Notes under the pieces: model-generated
Databases searched by the model: none
What the model saw: the letters and a program-made list of their open reading frames with translations, nothing else
What the model was told of the DNA's origin: nothing
NCBI RefSeq assembly: GCF_001540865.1
Contig: NC_033631.1
Location: 5,055,282-5,119,281, forward strand
Reading direction: 5' to 3'
Origin: Ananas comosus
Taxonomy: Eukaryota > Streptophyta > Magnoliopsida > Poales > Bromeliaceae
Length of the DNA stretch: 64,000 bases
Shown here: one piece after another, positions 1 to 12,730 of the stretch
How positions within the stretch are numbered: position 1 is the stretch's first letter
Layout of the letters: the number at the start of each line of letters is the position of its first letter
Program-made: the position numbers and the translations under genes

Positions 1-95
1 CTCTATTAAGGCCCGTATAAATAGTGGCCTCATGAATCTTGTTTACATAGCCGATGGTTTCTCAAAAACAACTGAATCGGCCGGTTTGGCATCCT

Positions 96-687
96 CTAAT
101 TGCAATTAAGCCACGGTGAGCCCATCTTCTTTGTCCACCGTCTCCTCGTACTGAATATACTCTGCATTGAAAGATTGTGGCATAGTATATACCATATTGA
201 CATCGGCTGGTCCTTCATCAACCGATTTCCCTTGTATTCTTTCTTTCTTTTCTTCAGACTCCTTTGCCATCTCGGCTGAGGAGTCACTTTCCATTCGTGC
301 CTCCCTTTCCTTGGGAGGCCATCTTTCTCGCTTATATCGTTTCGAGGGAAGCTATTTTCTCCTCTAGCTCCCTCCTGGTCACCTTCTCCTCTGTTTCGGT
401 CGTGATTGGCCGTTCTATTTTTTATTTTAACCAAGGAATTGGCGCTGAACCGCCTGCTTCGGATCGTTCCGCATCGGACGAAAAGGATGTGGTGGTTCGT
501 TAGGCTGTCTCCACACGTTTAGTTTCACCCCTTTCGCTTCCTCATAATGCTGCCTTGCTTCGACTTGCAACCTTTGATGCCGACGCTTTTGCATTTTTGT
601 CAACATCGGCCCTTGCCACTTGGCCGATGGTTTAACCTCATGCCATTGATCAACCGGCACATTTGCCGGTACTTTCACCGTTCTCAA
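96..687 (-). pseudogene. downstream polyprotein remnant of the left-edge element
   Basis: Two minus-strand pieces (687-427 and 434-96) continue the polyprotein after the gag region. The first includes KWQGPMLTKMQKRRHQRLQ and is proline- and arginine-rich. The second contains NMVYTMPQSFNAEY, followed by acidic residues, which resembles the linker before the protease/RT part of related plant elements. There are stops and frame changes and no catalytic motif, so this is placed by position rather than by recognised function. Confidence 0.45.
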
Positions 688-714
688 ATGATTCTTTAAA
701 ATTTCCCTTCTTTC

Positions 715-3018
715 TCAGGGTCTCGGCCATGGTTGAATGCCGAGCTCATTAACCAACTTTCGACCGAGGAACTCTATGTCTCCCTCAGTCATCCCTTCGA
801 ACTCCGGTTCTGGTCTCGGCCTGACTTGATGCTTCCAGTGTAGCCGATACCCAGGGAAGCTCTGTTTCGAGCCGAATGGTTTCTCCGGGTAACTCCATCG
901 GTTGTTACGTTCCTCTCTCCTGCTATTATAATAATCATGCAGAACTTTCTGCATTGACAAGTCATTCTTATTTTGGACCGAGTCGACCTCTGGCTCGAAC
1001 TCGTTGGAGGCTTCGTCTGAACCGTCCTCTGACTTGTCATCTCCTTCGGGAATTTCATCCCATTCTTCAGGAAACGCCATCAATTCCCTCCATTCATTAC
1101 TCCTCCTCTTTTCGTTGATAATGACTTCCCAATCTTTCTTTGTCATTTCAGCTTTGCACCTTATGCAGAGCCAAAGAATTCTCTTGACATAGGCAACGTG
1201 CTCAGCAGTTTTCTTGTTCGCTACCGCTTTTCCCTTAACGTCCACCATATTGACCTGCGACGGGAATGGATTCTTGTCAATTTTCATATTTTTATTTTTT
1301 GGGTCGACAAATATGAGCCGATCGTCATTTATTTCTTTTTGAATCTGTCTTTTAAAGGCAGTACATTCGTTTATTTTATGGCTCCCTGAGTGGTGCCATT
1401 TACAATATCTTCTCTTTTTGAATTCCACTCCAGAAGGTATCGTTTTACTCTCCTGTAGTTGAATTCGACCATCTTTCAATAACCGATCAAAAATTAAATC
1501 GGTCTTTGAAACATCGAATGAATAAGTATATGCCGAAACCCGTGCTTTTGCCTTGCTTGATTTAGCGGGCTTTAACAAAGCACACTTATATGGTTGACGG
1601 CTTTTAACCATCTTAGCAGCATATATTTCTGTCTCATCAGCCGAATTCTCAACCTCTTCAGATGAATTCGGCTCCTCATGAGCCGAAAATTCTTTAAGGA
1701 AAGAAATGTTTTTCTCTTTCCCTTTGTTCCAATCTTTGTTTCGGCTCCACCTGGGCCAATCCTCATTCTTTTCCTTTCGGAATTGCTCGTATTGAGCGAC
1801 CCGAACTCCCAAATTGAAAAGATTTGGAAAGCATTTATCTTCAAAATGATCTTTTATCTTGAAATATAAGCCGTTAAATGCCATCTTGGTAAATTCCAAT
1901 TCCGGCATTCTCACAAAACAATGGCTCCTGGCCGTCTTGAATCTGTTCAAGTATTCTTCAACTGATTCACTCGTTCTTTGTCTAAACTGAGTCAGATCAG
2001 CGACCAACAATTCCTATTCTGATCTATAAAATTGTTCATGTAACTTTCTTTCTAATTCATCCCAATCTCGGACAGAATTAGCCGGTAAACTCGTATACCA
2101 AGTGAAAGCTGTCTTAATTAACGAAGTGTTGAATAATCTTAATTTTAAAAACAGATCGGCCGCGGCTTTTCGACACTGTGCTGTAAATCGTGCAACATGT
2201 TCGACTGTGTTTTCGGTCTCATTACCAGAGAATTTGTCAAATTTCGGCATTTTCCAATTTACCGGTTAAGGATGCTCTGCATCAATATTTGCCGGATATG
2301 GTGATCTAAAGACAGGCTGCATTGCCGACCCCACTCCAAAAGTATTTCGGATGGCTTCTTCAATCTGTGCATATATTTCATTATTGTTTCCTTGCACGGG
2401 AACTTGCGCTTGTGCCATATTCGGTCCTTGCGGTGGTACGAAATTTTGTACCACAGGGTTTGCTCCTAATACATACGGAGCTTGCCCCCGAGCCCTAGCC
2501 CCTGCATTTTGGGGCTGATATGCTGCCATTGGCGGAGGAGGTGGTAATCCCCACGCTATTTCTCGCTGCTAACCGGCGTTAACAACGGCCGGCATGTACG
2601 CTCCCTGGAAAGGTGCCCTCTGGTATTGGGGTTGACCATTTATCGGTGTTACAGGATTTTGTAACACCAGTGTCATTACAGGCCCTTGTAAGCCTATTAT
2701 CGGTTGTTCATTTCGAGTTAATAATTGTCCTATTCGGGCAATATTCTCATTAGAGGCCGTAATTGTGGCCAAAACTGCGTGTAATCGCGCAGTGCTTGCA
2801 TGACTATTTTGGTCCAATACTTGTAAGACCCGAGTTATTTTTCAAAGCGCATAGGTTAAATTGGGCTCCTGTTGGCCAAATTGACCACTGGTCTCGCCTT
2901 CAACAGGCAAGACTGCTTGGCGTTCTCCAGCATTATCTGAATTGCTGGGTTGTTGATCTCTCCCAGAATTTCTAGGAACGACCCTATTGCGCAAGTTCAT
3001 GGTATTATCGTTAGCCAT
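715..3018 (-). pseudogene. gag polyprotein of the left-edge Ty3 element (broken)
   Basis: The reading begins at an ATG at 3018 and runs leftward through pieces at 2817-2569, 2529-2266, 2250-2014 and 2010-715, separated by stops or frame changes. The central part has the retrotransposon gag capsid pattern, with FDKFSGNE, then ESVEEYLNRFK, then MAFNGLYFKIKDHFED. A knuckle-like YCKWHHSGSHKINEC follows, ahead of a long acidic C-terminal region (EEWDEIPEGDDKSED). Gag packages element RNA in the cytoplasm. The copy at 52229-53500 has the same opening residues and the same capsid motif, which supports the start at 3018. The stop near 2011-2013 shows that this copy cannot make full-length Gag. Confidence 0.72.
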
Positions 3019-3047
3019 TATCTTAATAAAGAATGATATTACCTTAA

Positions 3048-3723
3048 GGCTGCGTTTGGTTCGCGCTATCTTTTTAAGATTCCTAGTAATTCAATAGGAA
3101 TAAAAAAATATGACGGTGTTTGGCTAAACGCACTAAGTAATCTAGTTAGTAATACTGAATTTACTTGGGAATGAGATTCATCCCAAATTACTAATCTCAT
3201 TCCTTTGAGAGAGGGTGGGTATATTAATGGATTTGAGTAATCATAATATGTTTAATCTCTTTCTTTCTTCTCACCCGCCGGCTAGTTGGTATTATTTTTC
3301 TTTACACTCTAATCTCATATCTCTATCTAAATTTATCTTTTTTTCTCTAAACTTTAACTTTTTTTCTCTCTCTAAACTTTAGCTATTTCTCCCTCTCTTT
3401 TTCTAAAATCTCAACCCTCTCATTCTCTCTAACCTCGACTCTATTTCTCTTCCTATTTCTTTAATTATGCTCGCTCTTTCTAACCTATATTCTCTCTCTC
3501 TCTTTTCTAAAAAGATGTTGAAATTTTTCATAGTATTATTTAAAATTAATTAAAAATAATAATTGTATAATTTTTCGTAATCTCAAATAATATGACTAAA
3601 TAATATGACCGTACGAACAAAACACTGAAATATTACATTCTTAATAATGGGATGAATAGGAATAAGATTCTCGGATATCTTTTTACTCCTAGTAATCTTT
3701 AATAGTGCGAACCAAATGTGCCC
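3048..3723. mobile_element. Tourist-like MITE, 676 bp, TAA target duplication
   Basis: The ends are inverted repeats: GGCTGCGTTTGGTTCGCGCTAT on the left matches the reverse complement of the right end, AATAGTGCGAACCAAATGTGCCC, with a few mismatches. Both sides carry TAA (3045-3047 and 3724-3726). This fits PIF/Harbinger-derived Tourist MITEs, which insert into TAA/TTA. It sits in the leader of the left-edge Ty3 element, just inside the LTR, so it is younger than that element. The interior is AT- and CT-rich with no coding capacity. Confidence 0.82.
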
Positions 3724-3753
3724 TAAGTGTGTCCCATCGGGCGTGCCAAATAT

Positions 3754-5028
3754 TGTTAGGAGCCGAATTCCCTGATCCTTGACCCGGTCAAAGATCCTTC
3801 TCGAAGAACGTGTAGGAACGAAAAACGGCTTCGAATAGTAACCCTCGAAGTTTACGCCCTTCGACTAGATCAAGCGATTCGGCTGATGAGGGATCGGATC
3901 AGCTGAGTTCAAAAATCTCTACTGTAGAATCGGTTCCGCTGGATGAGCCGAATGTACGTACTGCACAGAAACTAGGGTCGGCCGAATAGCCGAATGGAAG
4001 AAAACACAGTGATTGGTCGGCTTAAAGAGCCGAAAACCTTTAAATATATTAAAACTGACTGGTGGAGAGAATACAGGGATCGAGTGTGCCTATGGGCATA
4101 CAGACTTGATCTAGTTTACTTCTACTCTTAGGGAAAAATAGTAAATGCTGGAAAATAAAAGGTTACATGTCACGCCCCGGGGCCCAGCGGAAGCCCGCCC
4201 GGCGCGTGCCCAGACCCGCCATATGTCTACAACATATAAGGCGTCTAGAAAACCACAATAATAAAAGCCATAATACAAGACCTCTAGTAGTATCAGAGCA
4301 TAATAGAAGTCTAAATGCTACAACAGGGAATAAGATAAAACTGTAAATCCACTAAATAAAACATAAAGTGAGTACAATAAGAAATCCCAAATGCAAGTGC
4401 CAAAGGTAGGTACATAGGTGGTCTCTATACAGGGTACAAAACCTCACACTCTCTCAAAATATAACACTGGAGGAGTAAACCACCTAGGCAAAAGAACTCT
4501 CCGTGAGCTAGCTACGCGACACCCTTGCCGCGATCCCGTGCCTCCGCCGGTGCCGAAGGCTCTGAAAAGGAAACATAGAAATAGGGGCGTGAGAACTATC
4601 AAAAATAGTTCCCAGTGGGCAATTACTGACTTCAGTGAATGCACCACAAGGCCCAAGCTACAAAAGGTGTCAGTGACTATAAAAGTAGGAANTAAGGAAT
4701 GCGAAGAAATTGCATAGAAAATAAGGGTGGTCTTCTGTTCATGGGGAAAAGACCCCTTTTTAGGGCGTTATTAGCCTATTTATAGACTGCCCCTGTTAAT
4801 TGGTTATTGCTTTCCCACGATCGGCCACTGCTCCTCTTTTCTCGGGTCACTTTCAGCCGATCAGAACCGCTTATAACTGCTCGCGGTTACCATAACCTCC
4901 CTTAATTCACGCGAGGTTTTAAAATCTCCTCCGATGCTCCTGGTGCACAGCAAATAAAACTTCCCTTTATCGAATAAGGCTGAGTGGAGTATCGGCGTAC
5001 CACGTGTCCGTGCTTTATTGGCCCAACA
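3754..5028 (-). repeat. 5' LTR of the left-edge Ty3 element, with insertion
   Basis: The TG...CA boundaries read TGTTGGGCC (minus-strand start at 5028) and CTAACA (minus-strand end at 3754). Without the foreign piece at 4168-4691 the LTR is about 750 bp, close to the 793 bp LTR at 51379-52171 of the same family. Both share a run describing the gene-flanking side (CGGCTCCTAACA or CGGCTCGCAATA) and a TATGGGCATACAGA-like block. Confidence 0.7.
4168..4691 (-). mobile_element. inserted Tekay-like LTR fragment ending at an assembly gap
   Basis: The stretch beginning TGTCACGCCCCGGGG closely follows the LTR at 10523 onward, sharing AAGGCGTCTA, ATAGGTGGTCTCT and GCGATCCCGTGCCTCCGCCGG. The similarity stops at the single N at 4692, after which the host LTR resumes. 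The matching far end of the inserted LTR is absent, so sequence is probably missing at the N. Confidence 0.75.
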
Positions 5029-5169
5029 GATGCCAACTCAAATTCCGATTGCGTGTAATTTTAAGATGCTATTAGCCCGATCGTCTAATCCTAATTAGTG
5101 CGATGTTGCTATGACCGTGATTCGACGTCCGAAATTACATGCACATAATAAATGGATCAAAGGTTTTAA
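5029..5169. other. spacer, nothing recognised
   Basis: AT-rich flank between the left-edge LTR and the first fold-back element. I see no coding or repeat signal here. Confidence 0.5.
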
Positions 5170-5690
5170 ATAAAATCGGCAATTGCTTATATACTCCTGA
5201 AAAGTTTTCGACTTTCTGATTTACCTCTCTTAGAAGGCTAATATTGAAAATACCTTTTTTACGTTCCAACCTATTTCTAATATACCCCTATAGTTAAAAT
5301 ATGTTAATGAACTATATTATCTCCATAAAATTACTATTTTGCCCTTTCAAATATACCTTTCTACCATTACTGACTTTTCTTATTTGCCCTTAAGTTAGGG
5401 GTACAAAAAGTATTTTATTTTTTGGTCTTTACAAACATATCTTTCTACCATCACCAAAATTTCTTATTTGCCCTTAAGTTAAGGGCAAAAGTGATATTTT
5501 ATTTTTTTTTTTAACTGTGGTGGATTTTAACTCACATTTAACCCAAGTTAACTTAACGGAAGGTAACTATAGCGGTATTTTGGAATAACGAAGGAACATA
5601 TGAGTGATATATTGGAAGAAAAAAAAAAGCAGGAATAAATGAGATATTTTCGAAGTTTTAAGGGGTATATAGGTAATTATCCCTAATAAA
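5170..5690. repeat. fold-back (MITE-like) element with internal tandem duplication
   Basis: The left end (AATTGCTTATATACTCC...GTTTTCGA) matches the reverse complement of the right end (TCGAAGTTTTAAGGGGTATAT...). Inside, a segment of about 85 bp with TTCTACCAT and TTATTTGCCCTTAAGTTA is repeated in tandem (about 5362-5510). It is non-coding and the exact ends are uncertain. Confidence 0.55.
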
Positions 5691-5866
5691 ACTATTGTAA
5701 AGAATGAAGAAGATGAACAGTAGCATTTTGGCTAAATTGTAGTTTATATTAGCTCATTAATTTGAATGTCCAATATGATTGCTTTTTTCTGACGGGCTTG
5801 AGTTGGTCCCTTGAGTTTGAACCTATAAATGATTATTTTAATTGGACTCATAATATACAAATTTTA

Positions 5867-6282
5867 GGGTTAATTGCATACAGGTCCCTGCAAATATAAT
5901 GAATTGTAAATATATCCCTTTAAAGTTCAACTTTGATAAGTTATTCCTACAAGAGTCCAAATGTTTTCAGATATGCCCCTCTGATTTGTTACCATTCGAG
6001 AACCATTAAAATACTGTTTATATTTCCAATTTTGCCATCACAAATATACCCCTCCAAAAGTTATAACAGTATAATATAAGAGGGATAAAAATGTCGAAAA
6101 TGAACTAGGGTAAAGTATTTAACTTATGGTTAACTAAACTTTTCTAACAGATTCTAACGGCAGGGGGAAGGGACATAAATGACAATATTAGGACTTTTGT
6201 AGGGATAACTTATGAAAGTTGAACTTTATATGGATATATTTGTAATTCACTATGTTTGCGGGGACCTGTATGCAGTTAACCC
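5867..6282. mobile_element. MITE with about 65 bp terminal inverted repeats
   Basis: The left end GGGTTAATTGCATACAGG and the right end CCTGTATGCAGTTAACCC are inverted copies, and the inversion extends inward through the AATATATCC and AAGTTCAACT motifs. TA lies outside both ends (5865-5866 and 6283-6284), compatible with a TA-type target duplication. A relative with the same ends frames 32382-38318, and a decayed one lies near 23930-24690. Confidence 0.72.
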
Positions 6283-6389
6283 TAAAGTTTATACCATCAT
6301 AAATCTATGTGCTCCATAATATTGTGAACATATAGAATTCGTTCACATACGGAACTAACTTGTATACAATATTACTTTATCATAAATGC

Positions 6390-9058
6390 CTGGCCGAGAG
6401 CGGGGCAATCCAGTCACGAAATCCATTGTAATCTTCTCCCACTTCCACACGAGAATAGGCAAACTCTGAAGTTTTCCCGCGGGTAATCGTTGCTCAGCTT
6501 TTACTTGTTGGCAAGTTAGACAACGAGCTACAAACTCGCCAACGTCCTTTTTCATCCCGGGCCACCAATAAAGCAACTTCAAGTCCTTGTACATCTTGGT
6601 ACCTCCCGGATGTATAGCATAGGGCGCTCGGTGCGCTTCTTGAAGAATATCCTCTTTAATTCCCGAATCCGCCGGTACACAAATCCGCCTACGAAAACGC
6701 ATCAATCCTTGGTCATCCACAAGGTAGTCGGCGGTGCCACCATCAACCATTTTATCTCGAACCTTTTGCAACTCCACATCGGAAGCTTGTTTCTCTTTAA
6801 TTCTATCCAAGAGTATAGGTTGCACTACCAAGATCATCAATCTCAAAGGTTTGTCGAGAGTCACTACCTCCAACTCCAACCGCTTCATCTGCTCGATTAA
6901 CTGCGGTTGAGTAACCACATACATCGCTAAGTTTTCCGTTGATTTCCTACTTAGCGCATCCGCCACCACGTTAGCCTTGCCCGGGTGGTAAAGAATAGTC
7001 AAATCATAATCCTTGAGCAGTTCCAACCATCTGCGCTGTCTCAAGTTCAACTCCTTCTGAGTGAACAGGTATTTGAGGCTCTTGTGATCCGTGTATACTT
7101 CACACCGCTCGCCATATAAGTAGTGGCGCCATAACTTCATTGCGAAGACTATGGCCGCCAACTCCAAATCGTGCGTAGGGTAATTCTTTTCATATTCCTT
7201 CAGTTGGCGAGAAGCATACGCGATCACCTTGCCGTCCTGCATCAAAACACAGCCCAATCCGTTAAGAGATGCATCGCTATAAACTACATACCCCGCACCA
7301 GCAACAGGTAGGGTCAGGATCGGGGCGGTCATCAGTCGTTGTTTCAACACTTGGAAGTTTCTCTCACATGCATCATTCCAGGTGAAATTGACACCTTTAT
7401 GCGTGAGCCTCGTGAGGGGAGTAGATAGCTTAGCGAACCCCTCAACAAATCTCCGGTAGTACCCGGCCAATCTAAGGAAGCTCCGTATCTCCGTGACGCT
7501 CGTCGATCTCGGCCAATCCTTGATCGCTTCAATCTTCTTAGGATCCACGGCTATACCCGATCCCGATATTAAATGTCCAAAGAAGGCTACCTCTCGAAGC
7601 CAAAATTCATACTTTTTCAGCTCAGCATAAAGCTCCTTTTCCCGAAGTATTTGAAGTACAAGCCTCAAATGCTCCTCGTGATCCACATCACTTCGGGAAT
7701 AAACCAAAATGTCGTCGATGAACACCACGACGAACATGTCTAGATAAGGCTTAAAAATACGGTTCATCAGATCCATAAAAGCTGTCGGGGCATTAGTAAG
7801 CTCAAACGGCATAACTGTGAATTCATAGTGTCGATACCGTGTTCTAAAAGCTGTCTTCGATACATCCTCGGGCTTGATCTTTAATTGGTGGTATCCCGAC
7901 TGCAAGTCTATCTTGGAATACACACACGATCCTTGAAGCTGATCAAACAAGTCGTCGATCCTCGGCAACGGATACTTAATTCTTGATCGTAACTTTATTA
8001 AGTTCATGATAGTCCACACATAGGCGAAGTGATCCGTACTTTTTCTTGACGAATAGAACTGGCGCTCCCCACGGCGAGATGCTCGGTCGAATGAAGCCCT
8101 TGTCAAACAGATCCTGTAGCTGTGCCCTCGATCAGCTCCTTCAGCTCCGCTGGTGCCATCCTATAGGGTGCCTTCGAGATTGGAGTAATCCCAGGGACAA
8201 GATCTACCACAAACTCGATCTCCCTATCGGGTGGCATACCCGGTAGTTCAGCTGGAAACACATCCTGGAACTCCCGTACCACCGGGATATCCTCAATCCT
8301 GGGGGTGTCATCCTCGCCCCTCAACACAACACTAGCCAAGTAGACTACACATCCTCGGCTGATCAGCTGCCTAGCTCGAGACGAGCTGATCGACATTGCA
8401 AAAAGTGAACTCCAGCATCCTCTAAACACAACCTCAGTCTTCCCCGGTTCTCTAAAAGTAACCGTGCGATTCTTACAATTGATCGTGGCATAATACTTGG
8501 TTAGCCAATCCATATCCAAGACCACATCGAAATCCCCTAGTTTGGGCAGAGCTAGTAAATCTACGGGCATGATCCAATCCCCTACCTGAACAGGCAATTA
8601 AGGCAATACTCTCTAATATCCAGCGTGTGGTCGGGTACTACAATATGTCCCGGATGCAACAAGAAAACCAAAGGGATGCCATGCAACTCGGCAAATAGCC
8701 AATCTATAAGTGAATGCGATGCACCGGTATCAAATAAAGTACGAACTCTAATGCCATCAAGTAAAATGATACCTGCAACCACATCCTCGACTGCTGCCGC
8801 CTTCTCGGTCTGAGCGGCATACAAACGCCCACTCGGGGGCCTGTCGAGATCCCTCGCTCTGGCGCTGGACGGGTGGCCGCCCAGGCTGGTACTGCGTCGA
8901 CGGAGTCCCACGGCTGAAGGCTGGTAGAGCCGGTGCCGATACAGTCGACGGTGCCGGTGAAGAACCTCTCGGGCACTCAATATGGATGTGGCCCTTCTGG
9001 CCACACTGGTAGCACCTGCCCACCCGCTACGGACACTGCGGTGGGTGCTGAGGGCCAC
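6390..9058 (-). pseudogene. pol (protease, RT, RNase H, partial integrase), broken
   Basis: The protease is at 9058-8582 with the active-site FDTGASHS. A linker and the RT N-terminus follow at 8597-8103 (VVLDMDWL, FQDVFPAELPG). RT and RNase H lie at 8106-6390, with the catalytic FIDDILVYS, then the RNase H region ([27 protein letters not shown]), then an integrase HHCC zinc domain ending [11 protein letters not shown], and DFVTGLP of the core. The junctions near 8590 and 8105 are frame changes. The integrase core lacks its later catalytic residues because the element ends here. The RT region alone is open for over 500 codons, so decay is fairly recent. Confidence 0.92.
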
Positions 9059-10190
9059 CGCAGATCACACACTGGGAGGGCTGGCAACGATCAGGTCCTC
9101 CTTGATGCGCCGCTAAGCCGCGTCCACGCTGCTGGCTCCTGGGGTGCTTCGACGGTTTTCTAGAGTGCGTCTGGCTCGCACTCTCTGCCGCAGGCCTCTT
9201 GGCCTTACCTTTGTCCATCGCCTCTCGCCGCTCCTGGACGTTTGCCGCGTCGCTCTCCACGATGAGCGCGCGATCCACTACCTCCCGATAGGTTTGGAGG
9301 TTAGAGGATTGCACAAACCGGAAGATCGACGGTCGCAACCCTCGCTCGAAGATGCGGGCCTTGTCCTCGTCGTCCCGCACGACGAAAGGCACGCAGTGTA
9401 GAAGCCGAGAAAACTCCCGCTCATACTCGGCTACTGTCTTGTCTCCCTGGCGCAAGTTGCGCAAGTCCTGCTCCATCTTCCTCTTGACGCTGGTCGGGAA
9501 GTAATGTGCCAAAAGAAGCTCTTTGAACCTCTTCCAAGTAATAGCAGCCAAATCAGTGCTGGGGTTCTCCTGGAGATCCAACCACAAGCGGTAGCCTCGC
9601 AGTCCAAATGGTGTGTGGCGAGCCAAACTCAATCTCTCTCCTCCACGAAGGTGTTGCAGAAGAGCTTCTCCATATGTATCAACCACTTTTCCACGATCCA
9701 GTGGTCGACTTTCTCTCCGTCAAAGATCCGAGGACTACACCTCCAGAACTCGTTGAGGCGCTCCATGAGTCGGTCCCGCTCCGCCCCCTCGACCATAGTA
9801 GGGAAAGCTGCTCCAATCGGGGGTCTCTGCACAGGAAGTACCGCAATGGCCTCCTCCTGAGGCGCGGCCGCAGGCATTGCTCGCGAAGAACTGGGAGCGG
9901 GGGACAGCGATCTCGGCGCAACATCCACAACTAGTGCTGGCGGTGTAGGGACATGAGTCTCCCTAGAAGCTGCCGCCTGCTGTAAAAGAAGGTCCTCCAG
10001 GCGCTTCATCCGCGCCTCCTGTCGACGCGCTGCCTCCGTCTGCTATTCCACCATATCAATGAGGGCCGCAAGCTGGCCCCTCAACTCTCGGACCTCGCCG
10101 AATCCGGGGGTAGCGGAGGTCTCGACCTCCTCTAGATTTGCCGCGTTGTCCGCTTCGGCAGATTGGGAGCGTGTAATCGGTATCACACTA
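9027..10190 (-). pseudogene. gag of the Tekay-like element (frameshifted)
   Basis: A glutamate-rich, coiled-coil-like N-terminus (10190-10044) ends in a stop. Reading resumes at 10009-9629 and shifts frame into 9686-9027. The capsid core is recognisable from FDGEKVDHWIVEKW, then WKRFKELLLAHYFP, then DKTVAEYEREFSRLL and RIFERGLRPSI. Zinc knuckles follow: CVICGGPQHPPQC near 9030 and, in the next frame, CYQCGQKGHIHIEC near 9010. Gag forms the virus-like particle and binds element RNA. At least one stop and one frame change disable it. Confidence 0.85.
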
Positions 10191-10501
10191 CAACATCATA
10201 AAAGCGTAAGTTAGTAACCCACGTTATCGTATTCCCGCTTAAGCAGATAATATCCCAAATCATGCGAAAGTAATAAAGTGTGCTTCACTACTAACTCCCG
10301 ATGTTACGTTGTCGGCCGCCGACGTAACCCTCCGTGAAGTTAGAAGCTACACACTTCGATTTAACTCCACTTTCTAGAGTTATCAAGATATCCAATCACG
10401 GTACTTTTGCTTACAAATCAAATAGACCTCGTCTCTCACGAGCCTATTTCCTATAGTCCAACTGGCCTAAGGTTTGTTAGGTCCACTAAGACTCAACCCT
10501 A

Positions 10502-10514
10502 GGCTCTGCTACCA
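10502..10514 (-). other. tRNA-iMet-type primer binding site
   Basis: On the minus strand, TGGTAGCAGAGCC lies a few bases inside the LTR end. It matches the usual plant initiator-Met primer site (TGGTATCAGAGC) apart from one base, and it fixes the minus orientation of the element. Confidence 0.75.
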
Positions 10515-11298
10515 AACTAATTTGTCACGGCCCGGGACCCAGCGGAAGCCCGTCCGGCGCGTGCCGAGACCTGCCATATGTTTATAGCATATAAGGCGTC
10601 TAAAACAAAACGATGAATAAAGTAGTAGAACAAAGAGATCTAATGATATCAAAGCGAAGTATATAACTAAGTTCTACAACAGAGAGATAAGTATAAAACT
10701 GAAATCCACTAATAAAGCAATAAAGTAGTACAATGGAAATCCCAAATACAAAAGCTAAACATAAAGAGTATATAGGTGGTCTCTCTATACATGGTACTCA
10801 AAATCTCTCTCTCTCACAACAACAAAGGAAAGAAAGAAGGAACAACCACCTAGGAGCGAACAAGCTCCTCTCTATCTAGCTAGGCGACACCCTTACCGCG
10901 ATCCCGTGCCTCCGCCGGTGCCGAAGGCTCTGAAAGAAACCATAAACAGAGAGCGTGAGAACTATTAAATAATAGTTCCCAGTGGGCAATTACTGACTTC
11001 AGTGAAATGCGCCACTAGGCCCAATAACTACAAAAGAGGGTCAGTACAAGAATAAACGAAAGCGAAATAATGAACAAGTATGTAACCATGAGTATTATTC
11101 TACCATGATATCTCTACTTAGCATGAACTGCATAAGTAATAAAGCAACTACAACAAGTATGTACATGAGTGTGACTAACATGTATAAGTATGGGTATGCA
11201 ACCAACACGATGTCCTCGATGCAAATAGTAAGGATGTCATTATTTACTATTCTAGTCAATATCCACTTGTCACTTTAACTGTTAAAAGTTTAATCTTA

Positions 11299-11385
11299 TA
11301 AGACCCACCCGAAGGCTATCTGGCATGAAGACCCACCCGAAGGCTGTCTCGCCTGTAAGACCCACCCGTAGGCTGTCTGGCCGGT
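11299..11385. repeat. three tandem 28 bp units inside the LTR
   Basis: AAGACCCACCCGAAGGCT is followed by TATCTGGCATG, TGTCTCGCCTG or TGTCTGGCCGG in three successive copies. It is non-coding and lies within the transcribed portion of the LTR. Confidence 0.8.
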
Positions 11386-12730
11386 GCCGTGCCTAATGGC
11401 CCCATGGTAGTCAACATCCCCACTCTAGGAATGAGCCTTTCCCACGGCAATCCACTTCGGTGCCCAATCCCGCACGGCGATTATGTATCGCGATGCTAAC
11501 TCCGGAGTGTCGGCTTGTAGGGAGCGACCCTCACAAGTATGTGCGAATGAGCACAATGGCAAGCATGCGTATAAGTCTGTCTCAAGTCTCAAGTCCTCAT
11601 GTCTAAAAATATGGAATGTATCGAATGTCACAAAGGTCTATCACTATGTCATCATGTCTCTAACATGGAATATAATCAATGCCCAATGGTCTATCACTAT
11701 GTCTCTATGTTGCATTTTATAGTTTACTAGTTTCAAGTGCCCCTTTATGACACTTTTGTTCAACAAGTCCAAGCATGATAATTATGTTCATGAATACATA
11801 CTTCTAATCATTTCTAGCATAAGAGACATGTTCTTAACTTGCAAAGATGCACACCTTTCACATGCATGCAGTCTACACATATAGCTCTACTGTATAAAGT
11901 GTTATCTATCTTACACATAGCACGTGCATTTCAAGGGTTCTAAAATTCACATAAATTCTATTTAACATGAATATGAAATCAAATTGACGTTACGACAAGT
12001 ATAGAATACTTAGGGGCCATTTCGCCCCGATTTCATGAAGTCAAACCCACCGTAGATACTGAAACCCTTCGTAAGCTCCGACGAAGGTGTCCACTAGCCT
12101 CCTAGCACCCTAAAGATGTAGGAACAAGGGTTAAACGAACCTTACAATTAACCCTATACTCAATCATTAACTACCTCAAGCTATGGTGGAGAAAAACTCA
12201 CCTCGGTGAAGAAATCCTCAAATAAAGCTCAAATGGATGCCAAATCCCATCCAAAGCAACCAAATCCAAAGTTCTAATCTCATTAGATTAGCCCCAAAAG
12301 CCACCAAACAAAAAGCCCCAAAATAAACCCTAAAATCCAAATCTAGGGTTTCATCTCCTAAAATCCACCAAAAAAATAGATCTAGAGGAGAGAAACAAGC
12401 AACTAACCTTCTTGGTGGCTCCAAACCAACCTCAAAATGCTCTAGGGTTGAAGATTGACCCTCTATCAAGCTCCTAGCCCAAGCTCCAAGCCTCCAATGG
12501 TGAGCAAAGGGAGAGAAAGATGTTCCAAAGCCTCAAGATCTTGCTCTCCTCCAACTCCTTCTTCCTCTTCTTCTCCTCCTCTTTCTCTCTCTAAGGTGCA
12601 AAGGAGAGTATGGAATGAGGGAGGGAGAGAGGTGAAATGGCCATATAGATCATCTATTGTAACAAAATCCAAAAAAGCCCCTCAATATTGCATCTAATGC
12701 ACTGCCCGAACTGGGCAATTTTCGGACTGA

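Larger units (their letters stand above)
1..5028 (-). mobile_element. Ty3/gypsy LTR retrotransposon, decayed, cut by window edge
   Basis: Read on the minus strand, the order is LTR (3754-5028), a primer-binding-like stretch just inside it (about 3730-3750), a leader with an inserted MITE, a gag region (3018 down to 715) and a further polyprotein segment running off the left edge. The LTR begins TGTTGGGCC and ends CTAACA on the minus strand. The gag resembles that of non-chromovirus (OTA/Tat-like) elements, with a long acidic, lysine-rich tail and a histidine-rich zinc-knuckle-like motif. Stops and frame changes break the reading frame. The same family recurs on the plus strand at 51379-53787. 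No RT is inside the window, so the lineage assignment is moderate only. Confidence 0.8.

Noticed and set aside
11425..11722. Short frames containing CLPLCSFAHTCEGRS-type sequence
   Set aside because: The same phrase appears in three LTRs of the window, so it is conserved LTR DNA and not a protein.
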